This document shows, in pieces, positions 47,218 to 62,138 of a DNA stretch of 64,000 nt; positions within the stretch are counted from its first letter, which is position 1, and each line of letters opens with the position of its first letter. The stretch covers positions 3,286,064-3,350,063 of the forward strand of contig OW051468.1 of NCBI GenBank assembly GCA_932521025.1, in the 5' to 3' direction. The notes beneath the pieces were generated by a model, which saw only the letters and a program-made list of their open reading frames with translations, did not search any database and was not told where the DNA came from. Made by a program: the position numbers and the translations under genes. Source of the DNA: Oscheius onirici. Its lineage: Eukaryota > Nematoda > Chromadorea > Rhabditida > Rhabditidae.

Positions 47218-47237
47218 GTTCTAGAAGCTTCTAGAAT
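47218..47237. promoter_or_regulatory. Perfect four-unit heat-shock element
   Basis: gTTCtaGAAgcTTCtaGAAt: four alternating nTTCn/nGAAn units with no mismatch, forming an 18-bp palindrome. A TATAAA lies about 90 bp downstream (near 47328) and the next ATG is at 47513. HSF-1 binding is inferred from the consensus. Confidence 0.7.
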
Positions 47238-47512
47238 CCCACATTTTTCCTCTTTTCTGAATACCATATCTGTTCAGTTTTCTGTGCCTTCAGATACAGT
47301 TTTTGATGCTCTTTTTTTACCTTTCTTTATAAATTAGTAGTAGCTTGCTACAAAGTGAAAGTGTTTTGTGGATTGAGCAACTTCTGATAGTTCCAGAGTA
47401 TCGGCCTCTCGAACTCTATCGATATCCCATGATGTCACAAGCAGGGAATCAATAATCACGATCGCGTCGTAGTCGATCAGACCTAATAACTTCTCTTAAG
47501 CCTTATACACTC

Positions 47513-47726
47513 ATGGCTCTTGTTGAGGCAGAGGAGGAAAACTTCTTGTTTCCGGAAGATTTTCTTACAGACAGCGATGTCCACATCTTCAAGGTAAGTT
47601 TTGGAATAAAAACAAATTTTTGTTTTGTAGCTCAGTGACGAAGAGTTTAAAAGGAGACGCGGTCATCTGTTAGACTATTGCAAAATACAGACACGACATC
47701 AACACTTAAAGAGCACTAAAATATGA
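47513..47726 (+). CDS. Small unknown protein or first exons of a longer gene
   Basis: ATG at 47513: MALVEAEEENFLFPEDFLTD and onward, donor at 47594, acceptor at 47630. The second exon (LSDEEFKRRRGHLLDYC) ends at TGA 47724-47726. A further coding-like frame (HIMVLKKGEMFSVALPEP) follows at 47740-47936, perhaps joined by a splice I cannot place. The gene is downstream of the heat-shock element. Family unknown. Confidence 0.4.
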
Positions 47727-48284
47727 ACTCCAAACGTCGAGGATCAGCACATTATGGTACTAAAGAAGGGGGAAATGTTTTCTGTCGCTCTCCCAGAGCC
47801 GATATCTGTGAATGGTCTCTCAAGGAAAGATCTTCTGACAATCTTCATGAAAGTTAGTTCTGTAAGGAAAGACAGACAGAAGTTCAGATGCATTCGCGAG
47901 CTTTTGGCCGTTCATTTCAACTCTCAAAGTTTTTGAATGGACTTCTGACTAGGAATATCACAACTTTCAGTGGTAGAATAAGAGGTGGAGGGCTTGATAG
48001 TAGTTTTGTAAGTTTTTCCTTTTTTACCAGCTGCCTTCGCTGCAAATATCGTAATTTAATAAGAAACGTCTGGACTAATAACTATTTAATTATACAAAGT
48101 ATATGTGACAGAGAGATCTGAGTCTGAGCGTGTCTTTGGTCTCTTCTCGAGTCGCCTCGCGATCCTTCTTATAGTAGGCCATGACTCAGCTCTGAAACAT
48201 ATGTTGTCATGACTATTTTGGACAAGACTCTCTCGGGTCGAGATGTCTCAGACCCTTACATTTTTCGTTCGATCCTCAAGGGTA

Positions 48285-48590
48285 GAAAGTCAGTTTTATC
48301 ATGTTTTCTTTTAATAACCATTTGGCAAAAACATTTCGCGAGGTGAGGAGCCGAGTCCGGGTCATTTGGCTCACAGCGGCGCCTCTTACCACGATTACAT
48401 AAAAATTTTAACCACGGACAAACAAACACACAGAGTCCGCCACAGAGACTATCTAAACTATCTAAATCGAAATGGTGTCTGTGGTGGACTTTGCTTGGAT
48501 GTTTGTTTGTCCGGGACCTCAAATGATCGCGGCAAGTCAGAAATTGTTAAGATTAGATTGTCACTTTTGAACTTGGAATAGTAAAAAGTT
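48285..48590. repeat. R2 repeat copy with an inverted flank
   Basis: 48470-48590 matches 11885-12005. Its first about 40 bp are also present in inverted orientation at 48409-48447 (GACAAACAAACACACAGAG), giving an imperfect hairpin. Confidence 0.55.
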
Positions 48591-48690
48591 TTCGATAGTG
48601 TTTGGTAATCAGAAAGTTACGTACGTGAGCGGCGGGCAAGGGTTTATAGTTTAGAGTCTTACTATTACACCTGTCTGTGACTCAATTCTT

Positions 48691-49569
48691 TCCAGAACAA
48701 AAACAAAGAAAAGTTTCAGTCCACTCCGCATCTCTATTTGGAAAAAGAAGAAATTCTTTTGTACAAAAACCGTATCCGTATCGCCGATTTAACTTCGATT
48801 CTTCCATTCACTTTCGATTTAAAGAGATACGGAGTCTATGGCGGTCAACTTGTTGATTTGTTGAATCAAATGAAACATCCGACCATCGAGCTGGAGGAAG
48901 GTAGAAGTTTGACATGGAAACCTTGGATGACCAATGCTACATTAGTCAGGTTCAAAATAAAAACAACTGACGAAGACTAAAAACTTCTGGAACAGATTGT
49001 GAGTTCCTCATTCAACTTGCGTGACTGCTATATTCAGAAACCGTTTGCTGTCGAGTTCCGAGAAGAAAAAAATCGTCGAGTGGAAATGATCTGGGATTGT
49101 TTTGAGCGTATAGTCGAAATTCCTTGCGACGAACTCGAAAAAATGGTCAAGGTAGGACTCAGTTCAATTTGTCAATGGGATTCCAATTTTAGCGCTAGAA
49201 GTCCGACAAGTGGACATATAAGGCTACGCAATTTTATGGATGCTTCCAGGAGTCCGAAGACGTTGCTTCCTGCTTCGAAGGATGTCGTTTTTTGGAATTT
49301 CGCTATTTTAAAATTGCACTTATGCCCGATCAGGAAGACAGTTTCATGCTTGTGCTCATTTACAAACCCTGTAGACCTCCGAGTGTAAACTTTGAGATTT
49401 TTCTTGGAATTCAAAAACTTTCCGACATACTTCCCTTTAAAGAAAAGTATCTCCTTTTGACGCCTTTTGACTATTCATCCTACACAGCCGATCCCGATAT
49501 GCCCTTCGACCCCCAGGCCTTTTTAAATCTTCTTGCTGATTACTATTATTCTCCACGATTCTCATTGTA
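48691..49569 (+). CDS. Unknown protein, multi-exon
   Basis: The first clear exon follows TTCTTTCCAG (about 48696) and reads STPHLYLEKEEILLYKNRIR onward. A splice is needed near 48950-49038 to avoid a TAA (a GTGAGT to ATTCAG intron of 39 bp is available at about 48998-49036). Then KPFAVEFREEKNRRVEMIWD, an intron 49152-49197, and KSDKWTYKATQFYGCFQESE to FSL-TAA at 49569. AATAAA follows at about 49580. Upstream exons may lie in 47513-48120. No domain recognised. Confidence 0.5.
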
Positions 49570-50085
49570 AGTTGGTGCTGAATAAATTATGATTGTGCTC
49601 GAGAAAAAAGCTGTTTCAATCTGACATCAAAACTTTTTCGGTGGCAAAAGGGAAATCTCAGAAGGAGTAAATATCTTTGGAGTAGCATAAACTTCAAGGA
49701 AACTGAAACCGACGTGTGAGTCTGTCTGTATATTCGCCCATCCGTGCGCGGAACAGGCAACATGTTGAGAAAATGCATGTTTTGAGCGCCCTGGAGCAAT
49801 GCTAGTCTATAGGTGTTGTAACACGAGAAAGGTAGACGAGCCAACAGTCCCAGACTTTACTTCCAGACACAACTAACATACAATTACATAGTACGATCGC
49901 GAAGAAGAAGGGATTAGATCCGAAGCGTCTTGACAGGATATGCATCCCTAACAATAGGCAGCAGATGGTAATTGATTCGGCTTCAGTAGTTTTCCCTAAT
50001 TGTTTCCAGTTTTCTTCAAATCATTAAAATATTTTTATAGACTTTCGATGAAAAACTTTTTCAAAGAATCACTTGATATCAAGTA

Positions 50086-50412
50086 ATGTCTCGTCCAATG
50101 GACTTCCTGCCCTACCAAGTGACGAAGCTCAACTGCTCTGACCCGAACAAGCAGATCGCAGAAAGACGTCAGGAACTCGACGAGGTCGTCAATGTGATGC
50201 GAACGAATATCGAGAAGCTGATGGATCGAGGTGAACGTCTCGAGCAGCTCGTAGCTCGTGCCGAGGTTCTGGATCTAAGTTCCTCCGTCTACCAGAACAC
50301 TGCCGTCGAGGTCAAGGATTCCCAACTGACGAAAAGTCTCCCAAAGATGCTCATCGGCCTTCTCGTCGTGGCTGTCTGTCTCGTCTCCGGAATCAGCTTC
50401 TCTCTCGTCTAA
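50086..50412 (+). CDS. R-SNARE, VAMP/synaptobrevin type
   Basis: Intronless, 108 aa. One SNARE helix (residues about 23-82; ELDEVVNVMRTNIEKLMDRG) carries the zero-layer arginine at residue 39, aligning with VAMP2 (DEVVDIMRVNVDKVLERD). A single C-terminal membrane anchor follows (MLIGLLVVAVCLVSGISFS). Such proteins drive vesicle fusion with Q-SNAREs on the target membrane. The juxtamembrane WWKNLK segment of neuronal VAMP2 is replaced by SQLTKSLPK. The lack of introns is unusual among its neighbours and could mean a retrocopy, although the frame is intact. An ATTTTTATAG acceptor lies 44 bp before the ATG. Confidence 0.9.
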   Translation: MSRPMDFLPYQVTKLNCSDPNKQIAERRQELDEVVNVMRTNIEKLMDRGERLEQLVARAEVLDLSSSVYQNTAVEVKDSQLTKSLPKMLIGLLVVAVCLVSGISFSLV

Positions 50413-50488
50413 AGTTTTTCTGTGATCAGATGGATGGATGCATTATAAACACTACAAGAAAAGACCTGTTTATTAAGCTCAAAGTTGT

Positions 50489-51416
50489 TTAAACAGTGAT
50501 CAGCCTTATAAAGTCGCAATATAGTGAGACAAAGTACGGTAGACCCGTATCCTGACTCCTCAACCAGCTCAGAGTCGTATAAAATAATTCTTGTACTTGG
50601 GAAACAAACTGAAAGTATCTTTTGTAGAGCAAAACTATGACTTACATTGAAGTATCCAGCCAAAATGGCATGATTGTTGAAATCGCTGTAGCAAGAAGAC
50701 AGAACGCCGTTCACAACAATTCGACCGTTTTTGGTCAGAGGCGCATAAAGTCCCTTCTTCATAACCTTTACAATACTGACCGCCGTTTCTAACTTCCACT
50801 CGTTCTGAAAGAGACATTTATATATTAGGATACCTTCTTTCATACCTCTTTGAAGACGTATAAGCAATCTCCTCGCTGAACGTCCATGGCAAAAACCTCT
50901 CCCGACTCGGGCAGACTACTCAGTGTCCCATTGCAACATCCTAAGAGACTCTTACAGTTTACAAACAGTCAAGCGTACCTAGTGTTCTGTACATGAGATG
51001 CTTGTAGGTGATGTGCAAAACTGTCCCGGCATCTGTCGTCATTTCAAGGAACATTGATCTCGTGTCGGGAACGCGATGAAGCCACATGGTTACCGGCGTG
51101 AAGAAGGCCTAAAATGAATTGATTGTCTGGATTTGAACTCATCTCTCTTCCGAATCAGATTTTCTAAAAATACTATGTCGACAAGCACTCACATGATAAG
51201 TATTCGAAGTCAGGACTCGATCTCCCTGTTTCAGCTCACTCATGTTCTTTCTTCCAGCTGGTGTCGTGACCCAGGCGTCGTCTGGGAAACATGTAAAGCC
51301 CGATAGAAGAGTCGTCAGTGGATCCGGAGGAGGCATCGGAGGTTGTGGCGGTGCCTGCTGTGGAGCCTGTTGGACCGCCTGCTGAACTTGTTGCTGCTGT
51401 TGCACCTGCTGCTGTG

Positions 51417-51447
<31 letters not shown>

Positions 51448-54400
51448 TTGCTAAACCCAGATTTTTAAAAACACTAGCAGATACTGACCTGTTGCTGCTG
51501 TTGTTGTTGCTGGTTATTATTATTGTTATTATTGTTGTTGTTGTTGTTGTTCGAATTACTGTTGGCCATCGCCATGGGAGCCATCGGAGGAACAGGAACA
51601 ACAGGAACCGGCGGCGGAGTTCTCTCACTCGGCTCCACATCTCCCGTCAAAAACTCGTCATCTTCTGGCATCTGACATTATCATTTTGTGGAGAAAATAA
51701 TGAAACTAACAAGATCCGTTTGGAAGATGAGCGCATGGAATTGAAAGAGATCCAGCTTACAGGTGACATCGGTCATTCGGGAGCCAGGAGAGTTCCAGAT
51801 AAAGTTCCCGCGGGAGACTATTGTTTCCACTCGGGCCTGGAATTGCTTCTGAGCTGAACGAGCGAGGGTCTGGAAGAATCATTTCACTGCTACTCTACTG
51901 AACCCACTCTGGAAACTTCATTGGTGTCCATCGAAGAGAAATCGAGCTTTGAAGATTCGTGTAGCGTCTTACCAATAGCATATCTCAACGTGCTGTTGCA
52001 ACAAGTTGCTCCTATATTCTGTTTTGATTTGAAAATAAAAGACCTTGCCTTCTAGAGCATGAGAAGCATTTCCTTTACAGCCGACAAAGTTCGTGTGTCC
52101 ATTGTCAGCGAACATATCTACTCCAATCGAGTAATTTCCTGGCGTCCTCCAGGCCATTATATGGTACTGATCGGCTTTGAACTTGCAAGTACAGTCGCCT
52201 TTGTGGTTCGAGGCAACGATGAAATCCTGGTTAGAGATTATCATTTCTAGCGGCTCGTTTATGGCTTGTTCGGCTGCTTTTCGAATGTTCTGAACTCCGG
52301 TTACTGTAGCTGCAAAAGATATTCACAGTGGCAACAAAACGCCGGTCAATGACGTTAAAACTGTCGTCCGACTTCATCTCCATGACGCTGCCATGCATCG
52401 ACTGGAACAGTTCCATGTGGCAACACTTGTCTCCTGAAATGTTGATACCAATACATACAAAAGATCTCTACCATCTCTTCTATCTTCGTCGCAGTGAGAA
52501 TCTTTAGGATACCCCAGTCGATAGCCGTCAGTCTCAAGCTGGACTCCAGTATTGAGATCTATCTGTCCGGGAAGACTAAAGTTCGGAGTGCCGAGAGGGT
52601 CAGGATCAGAAAGACAAGAGTACTCGAATTCTTCTTCCTTGTTGTAAGCGTGGTACTGAAAGTAAGGCTCTTTAACATCAGAGGAGAACATTTTGAAACG
52701 GTAAGAGAACTGACCCCGTCCTGATGCGGAGCCTCGTAGGCCAACACGTAAACTCCGTACTTGACAATTTTGCAAGTAAAATCTCCCACACTCCATGAGG
52801 CCAAGGCAAAGTCGTTCTTCGAGACGATTATTTCAAACGCTCGAGCGAATCGAGCCTGGACTCTTTTCTTCACAAGCTTAAACTTCTTTTTCCTTTTCAT
52901 TCATCAAAAGAACTGACATTAGCAACGACTCCTACAGTTTCACAACTCGTGTTGAAAACGGGACTTGTGTTGACTTCGTCCAAAGTGTCTCGTATGATCT
53001 CGTAGATCTGTCGACTACAGCATTTGTTTCCGTCTCTTCTCAACCTCTTACAGTGAGTTCCACCCAGCAAATCGGCTAAGGGATCCTCACGAATATCGGA
53101 CCATTCCGGCCGATCGATTTCAAGAGTCGAGCCGAGATCTTCCTGAGCGTCAATGGTCGAAATCCATTTCTCGATGTACGTATCGTTGATGTCGTACTTC
53201 CACTGAACATTTTAATGAAAAGAATCAGTTAGCAGCAGATAGTTTAGAGATGAAGGCATGTCCGAATCAATTGTGGTCGGCTCTGTCCGTTTTTGGATTA
53301 CCATAACTTTTGAGGTGGACTTCAGTTACTGCACTGCTTATCCTAAAAACGTACAGTGCCTATTGAACAGGCAAATGTCGTTTTCCGAGCGGTTCTAGTT
53401 TTCTCAGAATACGTTATCTTACAAGCAGATGTTTCACTCTTAAAACGCTAGGGTTCAAAAGCTGGTCCAGCCGATGTTCCCAATAGCTCACCCTGCTCGG
53501 AGTCTGGTAAGCCAAAATATTCAAGTTATTGTTCTTGATCTTGCATATCCTCTGCCCATGGTAATAGCTGGTCGCGGCAAAGTCTTCGCTGCTGACGATC
53601 AACTCGAAAGGATGGTCGTAATATCGATGAAGTCGACGTTGCCATTTCTGGAAGAATGCCCTTTTGTCTCTTAGCTACACGACGCTTTTCCGCAATTTTG
53701 TCGACCCGCCAATCGGAGGATCCCGTTACGACGTCTCTCGAGACTTGTTCACAATCTCGTTGTGACCATGATTCGGATTAATAGCCGCATGTTACTTTTT
53801 CTCCCGATTGATGGACAGCGAGAGTCGATCAATATTTGACATAGTCAATGTCAGTAGACGAAACATTGTATTGAACATTTCAAGAACAAGCTATTGAATT
53901 TTCTGCACCAAAGTGATAGAAAGTCAAGCCAAACAGTAAGTAAACTATCTCAAATGATCTAAGTCCAACACCAGGAAAAAATAATGTTGGAAAAGGAAGA
54001 ATGTCAGTTCGGGCTTCCGCGGGCAGACATCTTTCAAATTACGGCGGTTTAGCCTAGACGGTCATTTCGGGACTGAAGAGGGCGAAAGACCACGAGGTTT
54101 TCTATCAAAAGGCAGGCTGTAAACGGCTTCAATTTTGTTGGAAGAGATTAAAAGTTATATTTAGTTAACATTACCAAAAATTCCCTTTTCATGGTTTTTA
54201 CCCGGGAGTTTTTCTGGCATACCTAGAACAGTTTTATAATAAAATTTTGTGCTTATTGTTAGGGAAATATAGCACAGAGACTCGACCTTTAATAGTAAAG
54301 ATCACTTTAAATGAAGAGCGAAAAGAAGATTATGAAATGACTTGTCAACAACTGTCAAGCTGACATGTCAAATCACTCGTTGGTCTTACCTTGGCAGTAT

Positions 54401-54662
54401 CTCCTAGAGTCTCAGTATTCTTCTCTTTGATCTTCCGCAAAATCATTTCCAGTGTCGGATCACAGCAAAGTTCGCCAGTAATGTGAATGGATTCATTTTC
54501 TGACAATCATCAGTCAACTGGTAAAACGTCAAACCTACTTGAAGAATACTTTCTACTACACTTGAGAATCTTGTTCGTTTGAAACTTTTTCTTCTTCTTC
54601 GGCTCTTTCTTGGCCTCGAGTAGACATAATAACAAGACAAAAATAATTAAAATGTGTCTCAT
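50489..54662 (-). CDS. Secreted protein: three Ground-like modules, Asn/Gln tract, Hog domain
   Basis: Signal peptide MRHILIIFVLLLCLLEA (ATG 54662). Three Ground-like modules follow, each with a CC start and a CKI/CKF-type end. Module 1 (54390-54499, about 53500-53690) has ELCCDPTLEMI and RICKIKNNNLNILAY. Module 2 (52922-53202, about 52717-52900) has KCCSRQIYEII and TCKIVKYGVYVLAY. Module 3 (about 52320-52436, about 52144-52310) has KCCHMELFQSM and TCKFKADQYHIMAW. Then come a Pro-rich linker and polyAsn/polyGln (51400-51560), and a Hog/Hint domain: CFPDDAWVTTPAGRKNMSEL with the reactive Cys, THxx-box ITYKHLMY, and NGVLSSCYSDFNNH near the end. Hog domains self-cleave in nematode hedgehog-related proteins. 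The exon model between modules is hand-read. Confidence 0.8.
51400..51560 (-). repeat. CAG/CAA and AAC/AAT tracts coding polyGln and polyAsn
   Basis: About 13 Asn then 8 Gln codons, an apparent short intron, then about 11 more Gln with interruptions. Mixed CAA/CAG codons suggest it is not a recent pure expansion. Confidence 0.75.
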
Positions 54663-55896
54663 AGTCTGAGAGACAAAGATGACAAGGAGGAAACGGCAAG
54701 CGGTGTGGAAGCAGAGATCCTTTCCAAAAGGCGGGCGGATACGATTCACGCACAACTTGCGGGCAAGACTTTTCACATTGATGAATTGTGTGAACAGCCA
54801 AGCCGTAGACGGGGATTTTCTCGAATGTTTCCTGTTGACAACAAGGATCGTTTTCCACTCAATGTTTTATCTTGGGGAATTCTGACTATTTGGTTTATTC
54901 AGAAAGAACTTTGTTACTACTTTGTTGATAAAACTTTGTTAGCGGGTATGAAAAGTGTGTGGTAAATTGGAGCAAATGGATCCCAAAGTGAAGCTATTGA
55001 ATTACGGTCAATCCATTTCTTTTGTTAGTATACCTTTACAATGCGAGTAGTGCCTTCTATACTTTCCCTTTCTACGAGTTCAAAACAAACGACACATTTC
55101 CGTCATTGCAATTGCTGTTACGCACATGTACGTTGGTAAAGTAATCGAGGCTAGTGTTTCTATGAAAAGGTTAGGGTTTTAAGGACAGAACGCTTAAATA
55201 CACAAACTTTCCCCTCAGGAAGCACTTCTTCAGTAAAAGGCTTGAAGAAAAAGGAAGATCTACTAAATCAGTCTTTTGGAAACTGATCTGCTGTAGATGC
55301 AACTTTGGTCCTAAAATGCTTTCATCCAGTTTGCTTTTTGAAGTCTAATACAAATGTATATAAACACGACATTTTCAGACAATCTTGCTTCTCTTGCTTG
55401 ACCGCATATCGAGTGATCTTCAATCTTTTCCTCTCAAAGAGATTGAACCCGGATCAAGTTTTTTCCAGACTCGATAGAAATATCCTGTTCCCACTATTAT
55501 TTCCATCTCAATGTCTTCTAAAATTGTCATCGGGAACATGAAAACCCCTGCCTACCAAAGACCTCAAACCGAAAACCGCAATTAGTGATCTCATCTAAAT
55601 GTTGCCCATTTTTTGCCCTCGGTCAGCCATGTCGCGATCAGTGCGTACCCGTTCTCTGACCAGAAAAAGTTAGAAAGAATCCCGCTCGTCAAGTAAATAA
55701 TCCCATTAGACTTCCAACAAGAAATAAGCTCTTTATTGTCCATATACTCTTTCTCTATGAATGATCTGTTTTGATATATATGTGGTTGAGATTGTAACCG
55801 GGTCGGCTAATAAGGGGTAAGACACGTCTGCGAACTTTCCAGAGATTACTTTTTTGGGGGAGGAAACAACCGGATTTGAGGTGTATACAGTATGTA
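54663..55896. other. Intergenic, nothing recognised
   Basis: Two minus-strand genes flank it. It should contain the promoter of the Hog gene near 54670-54900. Open frames look random. Confidence 0.4.
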
Positions 55897-59117
<3,221 letters not shown>

Positions 59118-60015
59118 CTTCTGTTTCTCTATAAATATATGGGTCTTAATTGGGTAGAAGAAAAGAAAAACATTGAAACTATTTGGAAAGATTTTTTCCT
59201 TTCACAATATATTCTGTATGGAAATCACTGAAGCACTTTCAATGAAAGAGAGGAACAGAATAGGAGTAGTGTACGCCAGACAGTCTTCCGGATACTGTAG
59301 TTATTCAAAGATAGGAACAATGAGCTATCGTTCGTTGAAAAGAATGACCGTAAGCATATTGCTTTTCGCCTCGAGACCCGTCTACATTTTAAACCGTGAC
59401 ACTTTGATATTTAGCTATGCAGTAAGCAGGTAGTGTTAGCTGCTTATCATAACTGAGTATCGAATGGTAGAATAGACTGGGTGATAAGATGACGAGATTT
59501 TGGATTACGGTCATTGTATTTTCTTATTGAACTAACCATACTGTTCGAATTTTTTCAAATGAGAGTTCCCAGTAAAATCCCCTTTTCAAAGATCACTTGA
59601 GCCCCTCGACCATCATCTGCTCTTTTTAACCGAGCCGTTCAATGACCCACCCAATGGAAGAAGATCAGCTGGTCGAGGGACTTTCACTCTCTGATGAATG
59701 CTTTTCATTCACGTGGCTCTCTCTCACCCTTCCATTGTGATCCCCGCTGGAAGGAACGGAAGTTCTGTCCTCCACCTCCCTCTCCCGTCCTAATCCACCC
59801 AGGCGTAAAAATTGTGTCTCTTGGCACTGACTGGAACCTCTTTGTTCATTATTTAGGACCTCCTATAGGTCACAGAAGAGGGGACAACACACATAAACTC
59901 GCGTGTGCTGGACATGTGTCGGAACGGGGGAGGCGTGGGGCTTGAGCGCGGAGATCGAGGAAGAAGAACGGCCAAAAGCGAAGGACGAAATTGAAAATTT
60001 GATAGATGCGAGAAG
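59118..60015. other. Upstream region of the zinc-finger gene
   Basis: About 900 bp with no convincing coding exon. C/T-rich blocks near 59700-59800. Confidence 0.35.
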
Positions 60016-60766
60016 GATTCATTTCGACGAGAGGAGAGGAAGTGGAGGAAGCCAAATATAAAGAAAGAATGTGGTGGTAATCTGATAGCTTCCAGGGCCA
60101 CCTACATGAAAACTCGGTTCGTTTTCTGGATAAGGAATTTTGCTGTAAAAAACGCAGTGTTTGGAGGGGGCTTCCAGCTCCTGGCTTCGTTTCAACATAA
60201 TATTAATAGAGACGGTCCTGTAGGACTGTGGTAAAAAGAATACAGAACTTCCCATAAGATATGTTCTTAATAGTAACACGGGGCAGTAATCTAGATCTTG
60301 TGATCTTATTTCGAAGTCAAAAGGCGAGCAGAACTCAATGGACCTCCAGACAATAGGTTTTCGATGACTCATGGAAATCTCGTTGGACTTCATCCTCGAT
60401 TTTTCTAGTGGTATGGGGAGTGAACTGTGGTTGCTGAGAGGTGAGGAAAACCCACAATCCCACAGGGAAAACAGCCTGATCAGACCTGCACTAGAATCCT
60501 GAAAAAAAAAAGTGGAAAGTTCTCATGTTCCCAGAACGGAGATCGCACCACTCCCATTTCTCATTCTCGTCCGAGAATCTCATTCCCTTAATTAAGAAGT
60601 TCCTGGATGAAATATCTTCTGATGACTTTCGAAAGATGACAGTATTTTGCAGTTTGGAAAAAATTCGGATAGCATGTGACTCGCAAAAAACACCAATGAT
60701 CAGTAAAAACAGATAGGTAAGCCGCGGACAAGAAGAGGGCCAGGGGCCTTGAGGAGCGGAGAGCAC
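60016..60766 (-). CDS. Possible secreted protein of unknown family
   Basis: ATG 60766 with a hydrophobic leader (LTYLFLLIIGVFCESHA), open to about 60530. A second open block after a strong TTTTTCAG acceptor (about 60499 to 60110) contains RKPIVWRSIEFCSPFDFEIR and YFSKIP-like residues and ends near 60016. The splice phases of the two blocks do not join with the obvious sites, so the model is incomplete. Confidence 0.35.
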
Positions 60767-60890
60767 AGCTGACTAGGACAGAGACTGAAAGGTCACTTTA
60801 GGGTCGTGTGATTGGGAAAAGTTGTCTGGAATTGATTCAATGACTCTCACGGAAAGTATTTGACCAGAAGCCTGGAAAAACACACCATGA

Positions 60891-60972
60891 GGCGAGATGG
60901 CCGAGCGGTCCAAGGCGCTGGTTTAAGGCACCAGTCCCTTCGGGGGCGTGGGTTCGAATCCCACTCTCGTCA
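60891..60972 (+). tRNA. tRNA-Leu (AAG)
   Basis: 82 nt, nearly identical to 32259-32340: same acceptor stem, anticodon loop TTAAGGC and B box. Followed by a T-run (terminator-like) at 60977-60985. Confidence 0.95.
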
Positions 60973-61770
60973 GCTCTTTTTTTTTGAATTCCGGAAAAGA
61001 TCAAAAGAACAGAGACTTCTTTCCGGAAGGAGCCAACACTCTCAAGTTTGCAGGTTGCTAAGGATACGGTAGCTAAGGTCTATTCCTGACTTTTGCTTTC
61101 TATGTTTCCAAAAGTATTCGCAGATTGCGCACGTTTTTTGTTTGAGAAAACAAGAGAATCAGGCGCTGCCACCCACACCTACAACTGTTGTTGTTCGACG
61201 GATAGAACCGAAAGTTAGTTTTGTTAAAAGGTAGAGAGAAATCTGTTATGACTGGGAGGATCGAATGAAAATAACTAGGACTTTTCCCCAATATAGAGAG
61301 AGCAGCTGTCCAAACTGGGGAAGACCGTGGCGTTGCGCGGTGGCGGCGTTTTGGTGAAGGGGGAGAGCATCAACCAAAAAAAGCGCTGAATGAAGCCATT
61401 TATAAGCTTCAAGACCACCTCTGAGAAAAGTCAACGGACTTCCTATACAGTACTCTGGAGACTTCGCCCACTTCCAATTAGACAGAGTAGACGCGCTTCC
61501 TCCCGGTAATTTTAATTGCTCGCGGGTCGGTTCTGTGAAGAATGTCTGCGTGCCGTGAGAGCAAGTAATTAGTGCTGCAGAGGTGGTCTTTTGAGTTTCG
61601 GCTTCGCGCCAGAATGGCGGAAGAGAGACGACGAAATGAGCGATCACCGGTTGGCCCAAAGAGAGGGTGCACAATGAACGAGAATGAATCATTCAACAGC
61701 GGGCAAAGTGTGTCTATGTGCCCGTCGGATAAATTGGTGGTCAGAGATTCCAGTAAAAAGCAAAAATATC
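60973..61770. other. Between tRNA genes, nothing recognised
   Basis: About 800 bp without clear coding or repeat signal. Confidence 0.35.
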
Positions 61771-61842
61771 TTCCGTTGCCGGGAATCGAACCCGGGCCTT
61801 ATGGGTGAGAGCCATAAATCCTAACCACTAGACCACAACGGA
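61771..61842 (-). tRNA. tRNA-Glu (CTC)
   Basis: Reverse complement matches 32545-32616 across all stems; anticodon loop CTCTCAC. Confidence 0.95.
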
Positions 61843-61889
61843 CATGATCTTGCCGAGACCTAGGTGAAAGACAATCGAGTGATAGAAAA

Positions 61890-61901
61890 TGACAGCTGTC
61901 A
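61890..61901. promoter_or_regulatory. Palindrome upstream of tRNA-Glu
   Basis: TGACAGCTGTCA, 47 nt from the tRNA 5' end, as at 32486-32497. Confidence 0.5.
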
Positions 61902-62056
61902 ACCTTATCGACAGGGCCAGAAACTGCTGGATTTTGGAGAAAGACTGTTTTCTACTGCATGATAAAGAAGCATAAATAAATCTATTCCTTGATTAATGGT
62001 TCGTAAATTGAAAACAAAATTTCAACCCTGACTTTTAAAAAAAGTACAAAAAGAAC

Positions 62057-62138
62057 TGACGAGAGTGGGATTCGAACCCACGCCCCCGAAGGGACTGGTG
62101 CCTTAAACCAGCGCCTTGGACCGCTCGGCCATCTCGCC
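62057..62138 (-). tRNA. tRNA-Leu (AAG)
   Basis: 82 nt, reverse complement of the same sequence as 60891-60972. With the tRNA-Glu it forms the same Leu-then-Glu pair as at 32259-32616. Confidence 0.95.

Noticed and set aside
51318-51857. Plus-strand frame rich in Ala/Val/Leu opposite the polyGln tract
   Set aside because: It is the antisense shadow of CAG/CAA and AAC/AAT codons in the Hog gene.
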